A program made the translations under genes and the position numbers. From CAWFPR01 sp963817635 (GTDB taxonomy: Bacteria > Acidobacteriota > Vicinamibacteria > Vicinamibacterales > 2-12-FULL-66-21): 64,000 bases of DNA. Each line of letters opens with the position of its first letter. Positions within the stretch are counted from its first letter, which is position 1. The notes under the pieces are model-generated. The model was not told the origin of the DNA and searched no databases. It was given only the letters and a program-made list of their open reading frames with translations. The stretch is taken from NCBI GenBank assembly GCA_963817635.1, contig CAWFPR010000014.1, positions 62,001 through 126,000 on the forward strand, written 5' to 3'. Shown piece by piece: positions 9,359-18,785 of the stretch.

Positions 9359-9453
9359 GACCGGAAATCCGGTCTATTCCCGTCCGGCTGCTGGATTCCC
9401 CTGTCTAAGTTCATGCGACCCGTAAGGTTGGGCGGCAGGGCTTGTTATATAAT
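9359..9453 (+). promoter_or_regulatory. Candidate promoter and hairpin upstream of the secretion/pilus operon
   Basis: The 276-bp gap before gspF contains no gene. It holds a perfect 7-bp stem (GACCGGA-AA-TCCGGTC, 9359-9374) and, at 9448-9453, a consensus -10 box (TATAAT, within TTATATAAT) that stands out in this GC-rich sequence. A -35 element is not clear. The expected transcript would start about 65 bp before the gspF ATG. Confidence 0.5.
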
Positions 9454-9525
9454 TCGCGGATTGAACGGCCGATAATGTCCACAAAGACAAGATCTTGCGC
9501 CGACACGGCGGGGTTTGGCTAAGGC

Positions 9526-10734
9526 ATGGAATTCCGATGCCGTCTCGGTACGCCGGGCGGCGAAATCATCGAAGGCGTGTACGTCGCCGAGAGCGAGGCG
9601 CGGCTCCGCCGCGAATTCGAGGAAAAGGGCCTGTACGTGCTCGCGCTCCAGCGGGCCGGGCGCCTCGCGCTGGGATCGTTCGCGCTGCCGCGCCGGGTGA
9701 AGATCCGGACGCGGGAGTTCCTTGTCTTCAACCAGGAGCTGGCGACGCTGCTCAAGGCCGGCATGCCTCTGGTCCAGTCGCTCGACATCCTGCGCCGGCG
9801 CATCATCAACCCGCTCTTCAAGAACGTCCTGGACGACGTCTACGAGCGCGTCCGCGCGGGCAGTTCGCTGTCCGAGGCGTTCGAGGCGCACGGCGCGCTG
9901 TTCCCCGGCATCTACACGGCGTCGCTCATGGCGGGGGAGAAGAGCGGCAGTCTCGAGCAGGTCATCCGGCGCTACGTGGCGTACGTCAAGGTCGTGAGCG
10001 GGGTCAAGCGGAAGACGGTGTCGGCCCTGGTCTATCCGGCCATCCTGCTCTGCCTTTCCTGTGTGGTCGTTGGCATCATCGTCCTGCGGGTGGTCCCTGA
10101 GTTCGGCGCGTTCTACAAGCAGTTCGGCCGTGAACTGCCGCTCTCGACGCGGATCATCGTCGCGGTCTCCGAGTTCGCGGGTGCGTATTTCCTGCTGCTG
10201 GTGCTGGGCCTCGCCGCGCTGGTCGCGACGTTCTGGGCCTGGCTCGGGCGGCCCGGTCATCAGCGCCGATTCGACCGGTGGATACTCGGCATTCCGATGC
10301 TGGGGGATATCGCGCTGAAGTTCTCGACGTCCCAGGCGGCGCGGACGCTGGCGACGCTGCTCGGCGGCGGGATTCCGCTCGTGAATGCCATCGACGTGTC
10401 GGTGCGATCGATTCAGAATCGGTACATGGCGCACGAGCTCGAGATTGCCGGGCAGCACGTCCGGGAAGGACGGGCGCTCGCGGCGTCGCTGGCCGACAGC
10501 GGCGTCTTTCCGGACGTGGCCATCAAGATGGTGGAAGTCGGCGAGCAGACCGGGGCGCTGCAGGAGATGCTGAACAGCCTCGCGGACTTCTACGACGAGG
10601 AAATCGACACGAGCCTCAGCCGGTTCATCACGATGGTGGAACCGACGCTGCTCGTCATCATGGGGATCATCATCGCCGGGCTGCTGTTGTCGCTCTACAT
10701 GCCGCTCTTCCAGTTGTCGTCGGCGATGTCGTGA
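9526..10734 (+). CDS. gspF: Type II secretion/type IV pilus inner-membrane platform protein (GspF/PilC)
   Basis: A 402-residue polytopic membrane protein, the platform on which the assembly ATPase acts to add or extract pilin subunits. It has two copies of the T2SSF domain (about residues 65-190 and 265-390), each preceding hydrophobic segments (for example SALVYPAILLCLSCVVVGIIV and FITMVEPTLLVIMGIIIAGLLLSLYMPLF). The motif MAGEKSGSLEQVI of the first domain and MVEVGEQTGALQEML of the second are family signatures. It opens an operon with gspE and pilMNOP-like genes, each close or overlapping. GspF and PilC cannot be separated from sequence alone. Confidence 0.95.
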   Translation: MEFRCRLGTPGGEIIEGVYVAESEARLRREFEEKGLYVLALQRAGRLALGSFALPRRVKIRTREFLVFNQELATLLKAGMPLVQSLDILRRRIINPLFKNVLDDVYERVRAGSSLSEAFEAHGALFPGIYTASLMAGEKSGSLEQVIRRYVAYVKVVSGVKRKTVSALVYPAILLCLSCVVVGIIVLRVVPEFGAFYKQFGRELPLSTRIIVAVSEFAGAYFLLLVLGLAALVATFWAWLGRPGHQRRFDRWILGIPMLGDIALKFSTSQAARTLATLLGGGIPLVNAIDVSVRSIQNRYMAHELEIAGQHVREGRALAASLADSGVFPDVAIKMVEVGEQTGALQEMLNSLADFYDEEIDTSLSRFITMVEPTLLVIMGIIIAGLLLSLYMPLFQLSSAMS

Positions 10735-10765
10735 GACAGGCGCGTTCCAGGGTTCAGGGTTATTG

Positions 10766-12433
10766 ATGAACGGAAAACCCAGCACATCGGTCGCCAACGG
10801 CCAGGCCGAGGCGGACCTCTACGTCCCCGGGGCCGACGCGAGCGTCGTCGATCACGCCGCCGAAACGGCCCATGCGCGGCGGCTCGCCGATCGCTACCGG
10901 CTGGACTTCGTCGATCTGGGCCAGTTCAGCATCGATCACGAGCTGTTCCGGGCGATCCCGGCCGACCTGATGCTCCGGTACAGCTTCGTGCCGTACCGCC
11001 GGGAAGGGGCGTCGCTCGTGATTGTCGTGTCGGATCCGACCGATCTGCCGATGATCGACGAACTGGCGCTGCTGCTGGCGACGCCAATCAGGATCACGGT
11101 GGGGACGCCTTCAGCCATCGAGGCGATCCTGAAGAAGAGCGAGAGCTCGCAGCGTGTGCTCGAGGAGGCCACCGAGAGCTTCCAGCTGCAGATTCTGCGT
11201 GACGAGGAAGTCGGCGACGAGGCGCTCACCGTCGACAAGCTGACGGCGGATTCGAGCCCCGTCATCCGCCTCGTCGACACGACCCTGTACAGCGCGATCC
11301 AGCGGCGCGCGAGCGACATCCACATCGAGACCCAGGAGGACGCGGTCCACGTGAAGTACCGCATCGACGGCGTCCTCCAGGCCGCCATGCGGCCGATCGA
11401 CAAGCGGTTTCACAGCACGATCATCTCGCGCGTGAAGGTCATGGCCGAGCTCGACATCGCCGAGAAGCGTGTGCCGCAGGACGGCCGCTTCAAGGTTCGG
11501 CTCGGCGGGAAGAGCATCGACTTCCGCGTGTCGATCATGCCGAGCGTGCACGGCGAGGACGCAGTCATCCGCATCCTCGACAAGGAATCGATCAGCGAAC
11601 AGTTCCACGAACTCCGCCTCGACATCCTCGGGTTTCCGGACGACGAGCTGCGGCGCTTCCGCAAGTACATCGCCGAACCGTACGGCATGGTGCTCGTGAC
11701 GGGACCGACCGGCAGCGGCAAGACGACAACGCTCTATGCCGCGCTGTCGGAAATCAAGTCGATCGAAGACAAGATCATCACGATCGAGGACCCGGTCGAA
11801 TACCAGCTCCGCGGCATCACCCAGATTCCGATCAACGAGAAGAAGGGGCTGACGTTCGCGCGGGGGCTGCGTTCCATCCTGCGCCACGATCCCGACAAGA
11901 TCATGGTCGGCGAAATCCGCGACGCCGAGACCGCCCAGATCGCGATCAACTCGGCGCTGACCGGACACCTGGTCTTCACGACGGTTCACGCGAACAACGT
12001 GCTCGACGTGCTCGGCCGTTTCCTGAACATGGGGGTCGAGCCCTACCAGTTCGTCTCGGCGCTGAACTGCGTGCTCGCGCAGCGCCTGGTGCGGAACATC
12101 TGCGCCCACTGCAAGCGGCCCGCGGTCGTGTCCGAAGCGCAGCTCGTCGAGTCGGCGCTCGACCCATCGCTCCGGCACAGCGGGCTGTTCTTCGAAGGGG
12201 CCGGCTGTATCGAGTGCGGCGGGACGGGCTACCGCGGCCGGACCGCCATCTGCGAGCTGCTGGACCTCAGCGACAACATCCGCGAGCTGATTCTCGCGCG
12301 GCGGCCGACCTCCGAGATCAAGAAGGCCGCGCGCGAGGAGGGGATGCGTTTCCTCCGCGAGTCGGCCGTCGAGCAGGTGCTCAACGGCGTGACGACGCTG
12401 CGCGAAATCAACAAGGTGACGTTCGTCGAATGA
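10766..12433 (+). CDS. gspE: Type II secretion/type IV pilus assembly ATPase (GspE/PilB)
   Basis: A 555-residue cytoplasmic hexameric ATPase that powers pilin or pseudopilin assembly. The N-terminal MshEN-like domain (about 40-150) is followed by the catalytic domain with Walker A GPTGSGKTTT (about residue 312), the Asp box TIEDPVEYQ, Walker B MVGEIRDAETAQIA and the His box LVFTTVHANN. A tetracysteine zinc element, CAHC (about 446) and CIEC (about 481), is intact as in GspE/PilB. I use the ATG at 10766; a TTG immediately before it is in frame. It follows gspF by 31 bp, and its stop overlaps the next start as ATGA. Confidence 0.96.
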   Translation: MNGKPSTSVANGQAEADLYVPGADASVVDHAAETAHARRLADRYRLDFVDLGQFSIDHELFRAIPADLMLRYSFVPYRREGASLVIVVSDPTDLPMIDELALLLATPIRITVGTPSAIEAILKKSESSQRVLEEATESFQLQILRDEEVGDEALTVDKLTADSSPVIRLVDTTLYSAIQRRASDIHIETQEDAVHVKYRIDGVLQAAMRPIDKRFHSTIISRVKVMAELDIAEKRVPQDGRFKVRLGGKSIDFRVSIMPSVHGEDAVIRILDKESISEQFHELRLDILGFPDDELRRFRKYIAEPYGMVLVTGPTGSGKTTTLYAALSEIKSIEDKIITIEDPVEYQLRGITQIPINEKKGLTFARGLRSILRHDPDKIMVGEIRDAETAQIAINSALTGHLVFTTVHANNVLDVLGRFLNMGVEPYQFVSALNCVLAQRLVRNICAHCKRPAVVSEAQLVESALDPSLRHSGLFFEGAGCIECGGTGYRGRTAICELLDLSDNIRELILARRPTSEIKKAAREEGMRFLRESAVEQVLNGVTTLREINKVTFVE

Positions 12434-13401
12434 GCGGGGCCATGCAGTCTTCCGTGTTCACACGATGGCTGGCGAGCCAGCCGCCCTCGGCCGCGCTCGA
12501 AATCGATGCGCGCCGGGTCACGGCGGTCTCCCTCGCGGGCCGCGGCCCTTCGCGGGTGCTCTCCGGCCATGCCACCGCGGCGCTGCCGGCCGGTGCCGTG
12601 GAGCCGGCGCTCAACGCGCCGAACGTGCACGACGGCGCGGCGCTGACCGCGGCGGTGCGCACGGTGCTCGACGCGCTGTCGCCACGCCCCCGGCGCGTGG
12701 CGCTCGTCCTGCCCGACACCGTCGCCAAGCTGTCGCTCCTCCGGTTCGACAAGGTCGCCCCCAAGGCGCAGGATCTCGAGCAGCTGATCCGGTGGCAGAT
12801 GCGCAAGGCCACGCCGTTCAAGATCGAGGACGCGCAACTGGCGTGGTTTCCGGGCGCGCGTCTGCCGGAGGGTGGGCGGGAGTTCGTGGTGACGGCCGCG
12901 CGGCGGGACATCATCGAAAGCTACGAGCGCGCCTGCGCATCGGCCGGCGCGCACGCCGGGATCGTCGACATGGCGACGCTCAACCTCGTCAACGCGGTGA
13001 TTGCCGCCTCGGCGCCGTCCGGGGACTGGCTCCTCGTGCACGTCGCGGCCGACTACGCGACGCTGGCGGTCGTGCGCGAACGGGAGCTGATCTTCTTCCG
13101 GAACCGCGCCGCGGACGCCGACGAAGATCTCGCGGCGCTCGTACACCAGACCGCGATGTACCACGAAGACCGGCTCGGCGGCGGCGCGTTTGCGCGGGTC
13201 GTCCTCGCGGGCGCCTCGTCGCGTGGCGCCGAGCACGCCGACATGCTCCGGCGGAGCGTCGAAGACCGCCTCGGCGCGCGGGTCGAGGCGCTGGACATAC
13301 GCGGCGCCGTGACGCTTCGCGACCGCATTTCAGTGGCACCCGACCTGCTCGACGCGGTCGCGCCGGGCGTTGGCGTCATCCTCCGGGAGCAGGTGGCCTA
13401 G
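12430..13401 (+). CDS. pilM: PilM-like actin-fold assembly protein
   Basis: A 323-residue protein in the PilM/GspL-cytoplasmic-domain position. These have an actin-like fold, bind the N-terminal tail of PilN on the inner face of the membrane, and link to the ATPase. Visible family features are ALEIDARRVTAVSLAG at the start (phosphate-1 region), DLEQLIRWQMRKATPFKIEDA, the typical PilM motif for membrane/PilN pairing, and VLAGASSRGA near the end (adenosine region). The gene overlaps gspE by 4 bp (ATGA) and the next gene by 1 bp, so the whole group is translationally coupled. Sequence is divergent from proteobacterial PilM; the call rests on motifs plus gene order. Confidence 0.82.
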   Translation: MSGAMQSSVFTRWLASQPPSAALEIDARRVTAVSLAGRGPSRVLSGHATAALPAGAVEPALNAPNVHDGAALTAAVRTVLDALSPRPRRVALVLPDTVAKLSLLRFDKVAPKAQDLEQLIRWQMRKATPFKIEDAQLAWFPGARLPEGGREFVVTAARRDIIESYERACASAGAHAGIVDMATLNLVNAVIAASAPSGDWLLVHVAADYATLAVVRERELIFFRNRAADADEDLAALVHQTAMYHEDRLGGGAFARVVLAGASSRGAEHADMLRRSVEDRLGARVEALDIRGAVTLRDRISVAPDLLDAVAPGVGVILREQVA

Positions 13402-14063
13402 TGCTGCGCACCAACCTCGCCACCCGGCCCTTCTACAACGAACGCGCCGTCCACGTGGCCATGGCGCTGGCCGCCGTCCTCGTGCTGGCGCTCACGGTGC
13501 TCAACGTCGTGCGCGTCGTGTCACTCTCGCGCCACAACACGGAGTTGACGTCGCGCACGGGAAGCGAGCACGCCGAAGCGGCCCGGCTGACCAGGGAAGC
13601 GGCGGCCGTGCGCAAGACCATCGACCGCGACGGGCTGAACGCGGTGGTCGCCGAGGCCCGCGAGGCCAACGCGCTCATCGATCAGCGGACGTTCTCCTGG
13701 ACGGCGTTCTTCAACCACCTCGAAGGCACGCTGCCGCCCGACGTGATGTTGACGTCCGTGCGCCCCTCGGTGAAGGACGGCCAGACGCGCGTGGCGATGA
13801 CGCTGCTTGCGCGGCGGGCCGAGGACGTCGACGAGCTGATGGAAAAGCTCGAGGCGACCGGCGCCTTCGACCAGGTCACGCCGTCGGTGACCGAAAGGAC
13901 GGAAGCGGGACTCTACCGGGTGCTGGTCGACAGCGTCTACGCGCCGTCAGCCGACGAAAGACCCGAGGCCGCGGTGCCGGCGGCCCAGCGCGGCGCCAGG
14001 GATCCGCGAAGCCGGCCCGGCCAGGAGGGCGGCAATGATGCCCGCCGGACGCATCCTCCATGA
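13401..14063 (+). CDS. pilN: PilN-like inner-membrane assembly protein
   Basis: A 220-residue bitopic membrane protein. The N-terminus LRTNLATRPFYNERAV is the PilN signature (the cytoplasmic NLATRPF motif binds PilM), followed by one membrane helix (about residues 20-40) and a periplasmic ferredoxin-like domain (about 95-190, FNHLEGTLPPDVMLTSVRPS). Start is a GTG at 13401 that shares a base with the pilM stop, chosen because it puts NLATRPF at the expected place. The C-terminal tail overlaps pilO by 29 bp. Forms the PilN-PilO heterodimer of the alignment complex. Confidence 0.88.
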   Translation: MLRTNLATRPFYNERAVHVAMALAAVLVLALTVLNVVRVVSLSRHNTELTSRTGSEHAEAARLTREAAAVRKTIDRDGLNAVVAEAREANALIDQRTFSWTAFFNHLEGTLPPDVMLTSVRPSVKDGQTRVAMTLLARRAEDVDELMEKLEATGAFDQVTPSVTERTEAGLYRVLVDSVYAPSADERPEAAVPAAQRGARDPRSRPGQEGGNDARRTHPP

Positions 14064-14607
14064 AGAGCGGCGGCTCATCTGGCCGATCGTCATCGTGCTG
14101 CTGCTGAACGTGGCGCTCTTCGCGTTCGTCGTGTACCCGCTGTCGCGGAAGGTCGCCAACGGCGAGCAGGACGCGCAGGCCTCGGCCGCGGCCCTCGCGG
14201 CCGCGCGGGGCGACATCGCCGCCGCGCGCGCCACCGTCGTGGGTAAGGGCCAGGCGGATGCCGAACTGCAGAAGTTCTACGCCAACGTGCTGCCGCCTGA
14301 CATGAGCGGCGCCCGGCGAATCACGTTCCTGCGTATCGATCAGCTCGCCCGCGCGTGCGATCTGCGCCTCGATCGCGAGAACACCACGCAGAAGCCGACG
14401 CGTGACAGCAGCCTCGTGAAGGTCACCTACTCCGCGTCACTCTCGGGCGAGTATCGCGACATCCGGCGCTTCATTCACGCGATTGAAACGGCGCCGGAGT
14501 TCCTGGTCCTCGAGGGCGTCGAGCTGGCGCAGGGCGAGACGGGGCAGGGGCTGGACGTCAACGTACAGATTGCGACCTACTACCGGACGGGGGGCAATGG
14601 AAACTGA
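14035..14607 (+). CDS. pilO: PilO-like inner-membrane assembly protein
   Basis: A 190-residue bitopic membrane protein with one N-terminal membrane segment (about 14-36, LIWPIVIVLLLNVALFAFVVYP), a coiled-coil stretch rich in Ala and Arg (about 45-75) and a periplasmic domain (about 95-190) that ends in VQIATYYR, in keeping with PilO/GspM folds. It overlaps pilN by 29 bp and the pilP-like gene by 11 bp, which supports coupled translation. The sequence alone is weakly conserved; position between PilN and PilP supports the name. Confidence 0.82.
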   Translation: MMPAGRILHEERRLIWPIVIVLLLNVALFAFVVYPLSRKVANGEQDAQASAAALAAARGDIAAARATVVGKGQADAELQKFYANVLPPDMSGARRITFLRIDQLARACDLRLDRENTTQKPTRDSSLVKVTYSASLSGEYRDIRRFIHAIETAPEFLVLEGVELAQGETGQGLDVNVQIATYYRTGGNGN

Positions 14608-15176
14608 CACGCCCGCCCGGCCGGCGAACCGGCCCCGTACCTCGCTGCTGGTTGCGCTCGCGCTCGTGGTGGCCTTCGCGGCCGCGGTGAAGCTGTGGCC
14701 CGCCGAGCCGCCCGCCCCCGCGGCCGGACGCTCGAGCGCCGGGCGCGCCGCGAAGACAGGGCCCGACGGGATCGATCCGTCCGATCTGGTCGTGCGTCTG
14801 GATGCGTTGAGTGAGCCGCGGCCCGTGGCTGGCTGGTTCCGGGCGGAATCCTTTCCGGTTCCAGCCGAAACCGCCGCCGGCACCGCCGCCCGTGGCGCGG
14901 CCCGTGCCGCAGGTCGTGGCGCCCCCGGTGCCGACCGGGCCCCCGCCGCCTCCGCCCATCCCGCTGAAGTTCATCGGGACGGTGGAGCCGACCCCTGGCG
15001 ACCGGGTCGCCGCGCTCAGCGACTGCCGCTACACGTTTCGTGGACGCGAGGGCGACATTGTCGACGGCCGCTATCGCCTCGTGCGGATCGGGGTCGAGTC
15101 GATCGTCATGGAGTACCTGGATGGCCGCGGCCGGACGACGATTCGGCTGAACGGCCAGGAATGCGTCTCGAGATAG
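14597..15176 (+). CDS. pilP: PilP-like periplasmic assembly protein (frameshifted)
   Basis: A protein of about 190 residues that would link the PilN/PilO complex to the secretin. The ATG at 14597 starts METDTPARPANRPRTSLLVALALVV, with a single membrane segment. The frame runs well to VRLDALSEPRPVAG and is then lost; the next frame carries on with SGRNPFRFQPKPPPAPPP and a folded C-terminal domain KFIGTVEPTPGDRVAALSD...GDIVDGRYRLVRIGVESI, typical of PilP/GspC-type domains. Removing one base near 14834-14838 (GGCTGGTTCC) joins the two parts. Same pattern as other shifts in this window, so probably a sequence error. Confidence 0.8.
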
Positions 15177-15225
15177 CGTTGACCGTGCGCCGGCTCGAGG
15201 CCGGACGCTCGTCCCTCTGAATGGA

Positions 15226-17670
15226 GTGCCCGTGTTGAAGCACAGGCTGATCGTGTTCGTCGTGCTGAGTGTGATGGTGTCGGGTTGCGCCGCGGGCCGC
15301 GCGTTCCGCAAGGGACAGGAAGCGGAGCGGGTGGGCGACTTCGATACCGCCGTGGCCGAATTCACCCGGGCCGTGCAGGAAGATCCCACCCGGGCCGAGT
15401 TCCGGATCTCGCTCGAGCGCGCGACGCAGAACGCCTCGCGCGAACACATCGTCAAGGCGCACGAACTGGAGCTGACCGATCAGCTCGATGGGGCGCTTCT
15501 CCAGGTACAAGCGCGCGGTCGAGCTCGACGCGACGAATCGTCTCGCCGCGTCGAAGGTCGCCGAGCTCGAAAAGACGATCCGCGACCGCATCGAGGCGTC
15601 GCGTCCGCGCCCGGCCATCGAGAAGATGCGCGCGGACGCGCGCGCGCAGGCGATGCCGCTTGCTGAATCCGGCGTCGCGGCAGCCCATCAAGCTCAATTT
15701 CAACAACGCGAGCCTGAAGGACATCCTCAACTTCCTGGGTACCCAGAGCGGCATCAACATCACGTACGACCCGCTCTGGCGCGACAAGGCCTACACGGTC
15801 ACGCTCGAAGGCGTGACGCTCGAGGAGGCGCTCCAGCAGATCCTGTCGGCGAACCAGTCCTTCTACAAGGTCGTCAATCCGAAGACGATTCTCGTCGCGG
15901 ACGACACGGCGGCGATGCACCAGAGAGTACGACGAGATGGTCATCCAGGTGTTCTACATCTCGCACGCGGACGTTGCCGAGCTCGCGCAGACCCTCAATA
16001 CCGTCATGCGACTCTCGACGATGCCGGTCCAGCCGACGCTGCTGCCGAACAAGACGGCCAACACGATTACCGTGCGCGCGACCTCGCAGGTCATGGACGT
16101 CATCGAGCGCGTCATCCGCGCCAACGACAAGCCGCGCGCGGAAGTGATCATCGACGTGCAGATCCTCGAAGTGAACAGGAAACGGACCAAGCAGCTCGGG
16201 CTGAACCTGAACAGCTACTCGCTCGGGCTGACGTTCTCGCCGGAAGTGGCGCCGCCCAACACCGGCGGGCGGTGGCGGGTGATATCGGCGTCACCAATCC
16301 GCCTCCGTTCAACCTGAACACGATCAGCCAGGGCGTCAGCACGGCGGACTTCTATCTGAGCGTCCCGGCCGCCATCGTCCGCTTCCTGGAGCAGGATTCG
16401 CACACGAAGCTGATTGCCAAGCCGCAGCTGCGCGGCGCGGAGGGCACGAAGCTCACGCTGAATCTCGGCGATCAGATCCCGGTGCTCTCGACCGTCTTCG
16501 GCGTCGCCGCAGCCGGGGGCGTCGCCAGCGTCCCGCAGTCGTCGTTCAACTACAAGGACGTCGGCGTCAACATCGAGATGACGCCGCGCGTGACCTACGA
16601 GGGGGACATCATCCTCGACGGCTTCTCGGTCGAGAGCAGCGCGCTCGGCCCCGACATCAGCGTCGCCGGACAGAGCGTCCCGTCGTTCAGCTCGCGGAAG
16701 GTCACGACTAAACTGCGGCTGCGGGAGGGGGAGTCGACGCTCCTGGCCGGACTGCTCCGCGACGAGCAGCGGAAGATCCTGACCGGGTTCCCCGGCGTCA
16801 TGCGCGTGCCGATTCTGCGGTCGCTGTTCGGCTCGACCAGCGACGAAGTGAACCAGTCCGACATCGTGATGCTGCTGACGCCGCACATCGTGCGGACGCA
16901 CGAGCTGACCACCGAGGATCTCGCGCCGATCTACATCGGCACGCAGACCAACATCGGACTTGGCGGGCCGCCGCCGCTCATCGCCCCGCCGCCCGAGGCG
17001 CCGCCGCGGCGGCGCCCCCGGCGCGACGCCCGCGCCGGCCGGCGGAACGGCGAATCCACCGGGAGGCGTGCCGCCGACCAATCCGCCGGTGCCGCCAGGG
17101 ACGTCGCCTGTGCCGACGCTCGTCAGCCCGCTGCCGGCGCCGCCCGCCGCGCTGCCCGCGACGCCGCCTCCAGCGACGACGCCCCCGGCGGTCACGCCGC
17201 CGCGCGACGTGACGGCGGAGCCTCCGGCGGCTCCCGCGGGGACCCCGCCGGGGACGCCGGCGCAGGTGATCGTCACGCCGCCGGGCACCGAGTTCCGGAT
17301 CGCCGGCGGGCCCTATACCGTGCCGGTCTCGGTCAACAACGCCTCGCGTATCTCGACGCTGACGCTGACCGTGACCTACAACCCGAACGTGCTGCGCGTG
17401 CGGACGGTGCAGGACGGGACGTTCATGCGCCAGGGCGGGGTGGTGGCCACTTTCACGCCGCGCATCGACGCATCCGCCGGCCGCGTTGACATCGTCGTCG
17501 CGCGCACGCCGGACCAGACGGGCGCATCGGGCGCCGGCTTGCTGGCCGCGCTGATCTTCGACGCCGTGGGCCCGGGCGGTTCCGTCATTCAGGTCAGCGG
17601 CGTGGCGAATACGCCGGAAGGCACGCCCATTCCGCTCGCCTTCAGTCCCGTCACCGTGACGGTGCGGTGA
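15226..17670 (+). CDS. Secretin with N-terminal TPR and C-terminal cohesin-like domain (several frameshifts)
   Basis: An outer-membrane secretin (PilQ/GspD type), the exit channel of the system. Piecing the frames together gives: a lipoprotein-like signal (VMVSGCAAG); a TPR-like repeat (GQEAERVGDFDTAVAEFTRAVQ); an STN-like domain (PIKLNFNNASLKDILNFLGT); an N1-type domain (MVIQVFYISHADVAELAQTL); the secretin domain (AEVIIDVQILEVNRKRTKQL to SDIVMLLTPHIVR); a Pro-rich linker; and a terminal cohesin/dockerin-binding-like beta domain (EFRIAGGPYTVPVSVNNAS to SPVTVTVR). Frame changes lie near 15504, 15659, 15926, 16267-16280 and 17001. All can be repaired by deleting single bases. Start is a GTG at 15226 or 15232. 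The family is certain; exact sequence is not. Confidence 0.88.
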
Positions 17671-17673
17671 CGG

Positions 17674-17722
17674 ATGGAAAATGGAAAAGGGCGAAGGGTA
17701 GATGGTAAAGGGTGAGGGCTAG
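17674..17722 (+). repeat. Degenerate heptamer tandem repeat (ATGGAAA / AGGGTGA)
   Basis: Seven consecutive 7-bp units: ATGGAAA twice, AGGGCGA, AGGGTAG, ATGGTAA, AGGGTGA, GGGCTAG. The array begins 3 bp after the secretin stop, runs into the next gene's start, and supplies its purine-rich ribosome-binding site. Confidence 0.6.
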
Positions 17723-18200
17723 CGACGTGCGGCTCCGGAATGCGCGTGGGTTCACGTTCATCGAGCTCCTGGTGGTGACGACCCTGCTCCTGATCCTCGC
17801 CTCGGCGGTGATGCCGCTGGCGAAGGTCACGATGCAGCGCCAGCGGGAGGCGGAGCTGCGCCGGTCGCTGCGCGAGATGCGCACGGCCATCGACAAGTAC
17901 AAGGACGCGGTGGACAACGGGCTCATCAGCAACCTGGACGTGAAGGTCGGGAGCGAAGGCTATCCGCCGGAGCTCGAGACGCTGGTGGAAGGCGTGTCGG
18001 TCGCCAACGATGCGACAGGACGCAAGTTGAAGTTCCTTCGGCGGATTCCCCTGGACCCGATGACGAACTCGACCGAGTGGGGGCTCCGCGCGTACGGCGA
18101 CAGACCGGATTCCACCTCGTGGGGCGGGAGCAACGTCTACGATGTCTACTCGAAGTCGGACGGCACCGCGCTCGATGGCACCAAGTACAAAGACTGGTAG
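17712..18200 (+). CDS. gspG: Type II secretion major-pseudopilin-like protein (GspG family)
   Basis: A 162-residue prepilin. The N-terminus NARGFTFIELLVVTTLLLILA is a classical prepilin-peptidase site (cleavage after Gly, Glu at +5) followed by the assembly helix. The C-terminal domain has the GspG features: SYPPELE-like motif (here EGYPPELETLVEG), a loop KFLRRIPLDPMTNSTEWGLRAY typical of calcium-binding major pseudopilins, and VYDVYSKSDGTALDGTKYKDW. The GTG at 17712 is a reasonable start, preceded by AAAGG. A paralogue follows 9 bp downstream. Confidence 0.92.
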   Translation: MRASDVRLRNARGFTFIELLVVTTLLLILASAVMPLAKVTMQRQREAELRRSLREMRTAIDKYKDAVDNGLISNLDVKVGSEGYPPELETLVEGVSVANDATGRKLKFLRRIPLDPMTNSTEWGLRAYGDRPDSTSWGGSNVYDVYSKSDGTALDGTKYKDW

Positions 18201-18209
18201 GGGTGACCT

Positions 18210-18671
18210 GTGAAGGCTGAACTTCCGGCGTTGCGCAGACCCGCTCGAGCGTGGATTTCGCGCGGGCGTTGCGTCGCGCGCCCGCACGGGGAGCGCGGCT
18301 TCACGCTCATCGAACTGCTCGTCGTGCTGGCGCTCATCTCGCTGCTGGCATCGATGGCCGTCGTTCAGTACCGCAACTCGATCCAGCGGGCCCAGGAGAG
18401 CGTGCTCAAGACGGACCTGTTCCGGATGCGCGACGCGATCGACCAGTACTACGCCGACAAGAACAAGTACCCGTCCTCGCTCGACGAACTCGTGACGGCC
18501 GGGTACCTCCGCAAGATCCCCGAAGATCCGATGACGCAGTCCGCCGACACGTGGCAGACCGTGCCCGCCGAACCGGAGCCAGGCAATACCAGCGCGCAGC
18601 CGGGCATCTACGACGTCAAGAGCGGGGCCCAGGGCCAGTCGCTCGACGGTTCGACCTACGCTGACTGGTAG
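18210..18671 (+). CDS. Second GspG-like pseudopilin
   Basis: A 153-residue prepilin with a long, basic leader (about 30 residues, PALRRPARAWISRGRCVARPHGERG) and then the prepilin site G|FTLIELLVVLALISLLASMA. The C-terminal domain matches the preceding gene in architecture (YYADKNKYPSSLDELVTAGYLRKIPEDPMTQ and IYDVKSGAQGQSLDGSTYADW), so the pair arose by duplication. Start is the GTG at 18210. It is the last gene of the operon before the REP element. Confidence 0.9.
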   Translation: MKAELPALRRPARAWISRGRCVARPHGERGFTLIELLVVLALISLLASMAVVQYRNSIQRAQESVLKTDLFRMRDAIDQYYADKNKYPSSLDELVTAGYLRKIPEDPMTQSADTWQTVPAEPEPGNTSAQPGIYDVKSGAQGQSLDGSTYADW

Positions 18672-18677
18672 GAGATG

Positions 18678-18741
18678 TACGGAGCGCGGACCTTTAGGTC
18701 CGCGCCAGACCGGGCGCGGACCTGAAGGTCCGCGCTCCGTA
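18678..18741. repeat. REP-like inverted pair upstream of the RAYT gene
   Basis: Two copies of a 28-bp element in opposite orientation. Each contains the near-palindrome GCGGACCTTCAGGTCCGC and the flank CTCCGTA. The left copy (18678-18705) differs by one base (CCTTTAGG for CCTTCAGG). The copies are separated by AGACCGG, so the whole block can fold into a long hairpin. It lies 7 bp after the prepilin stop. Confidence 0.85.
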
Positions 18742-18785
18742 CGGGCGCCAGTCGCAGACGGTACACCCCTTGCCACGACGCGGGC

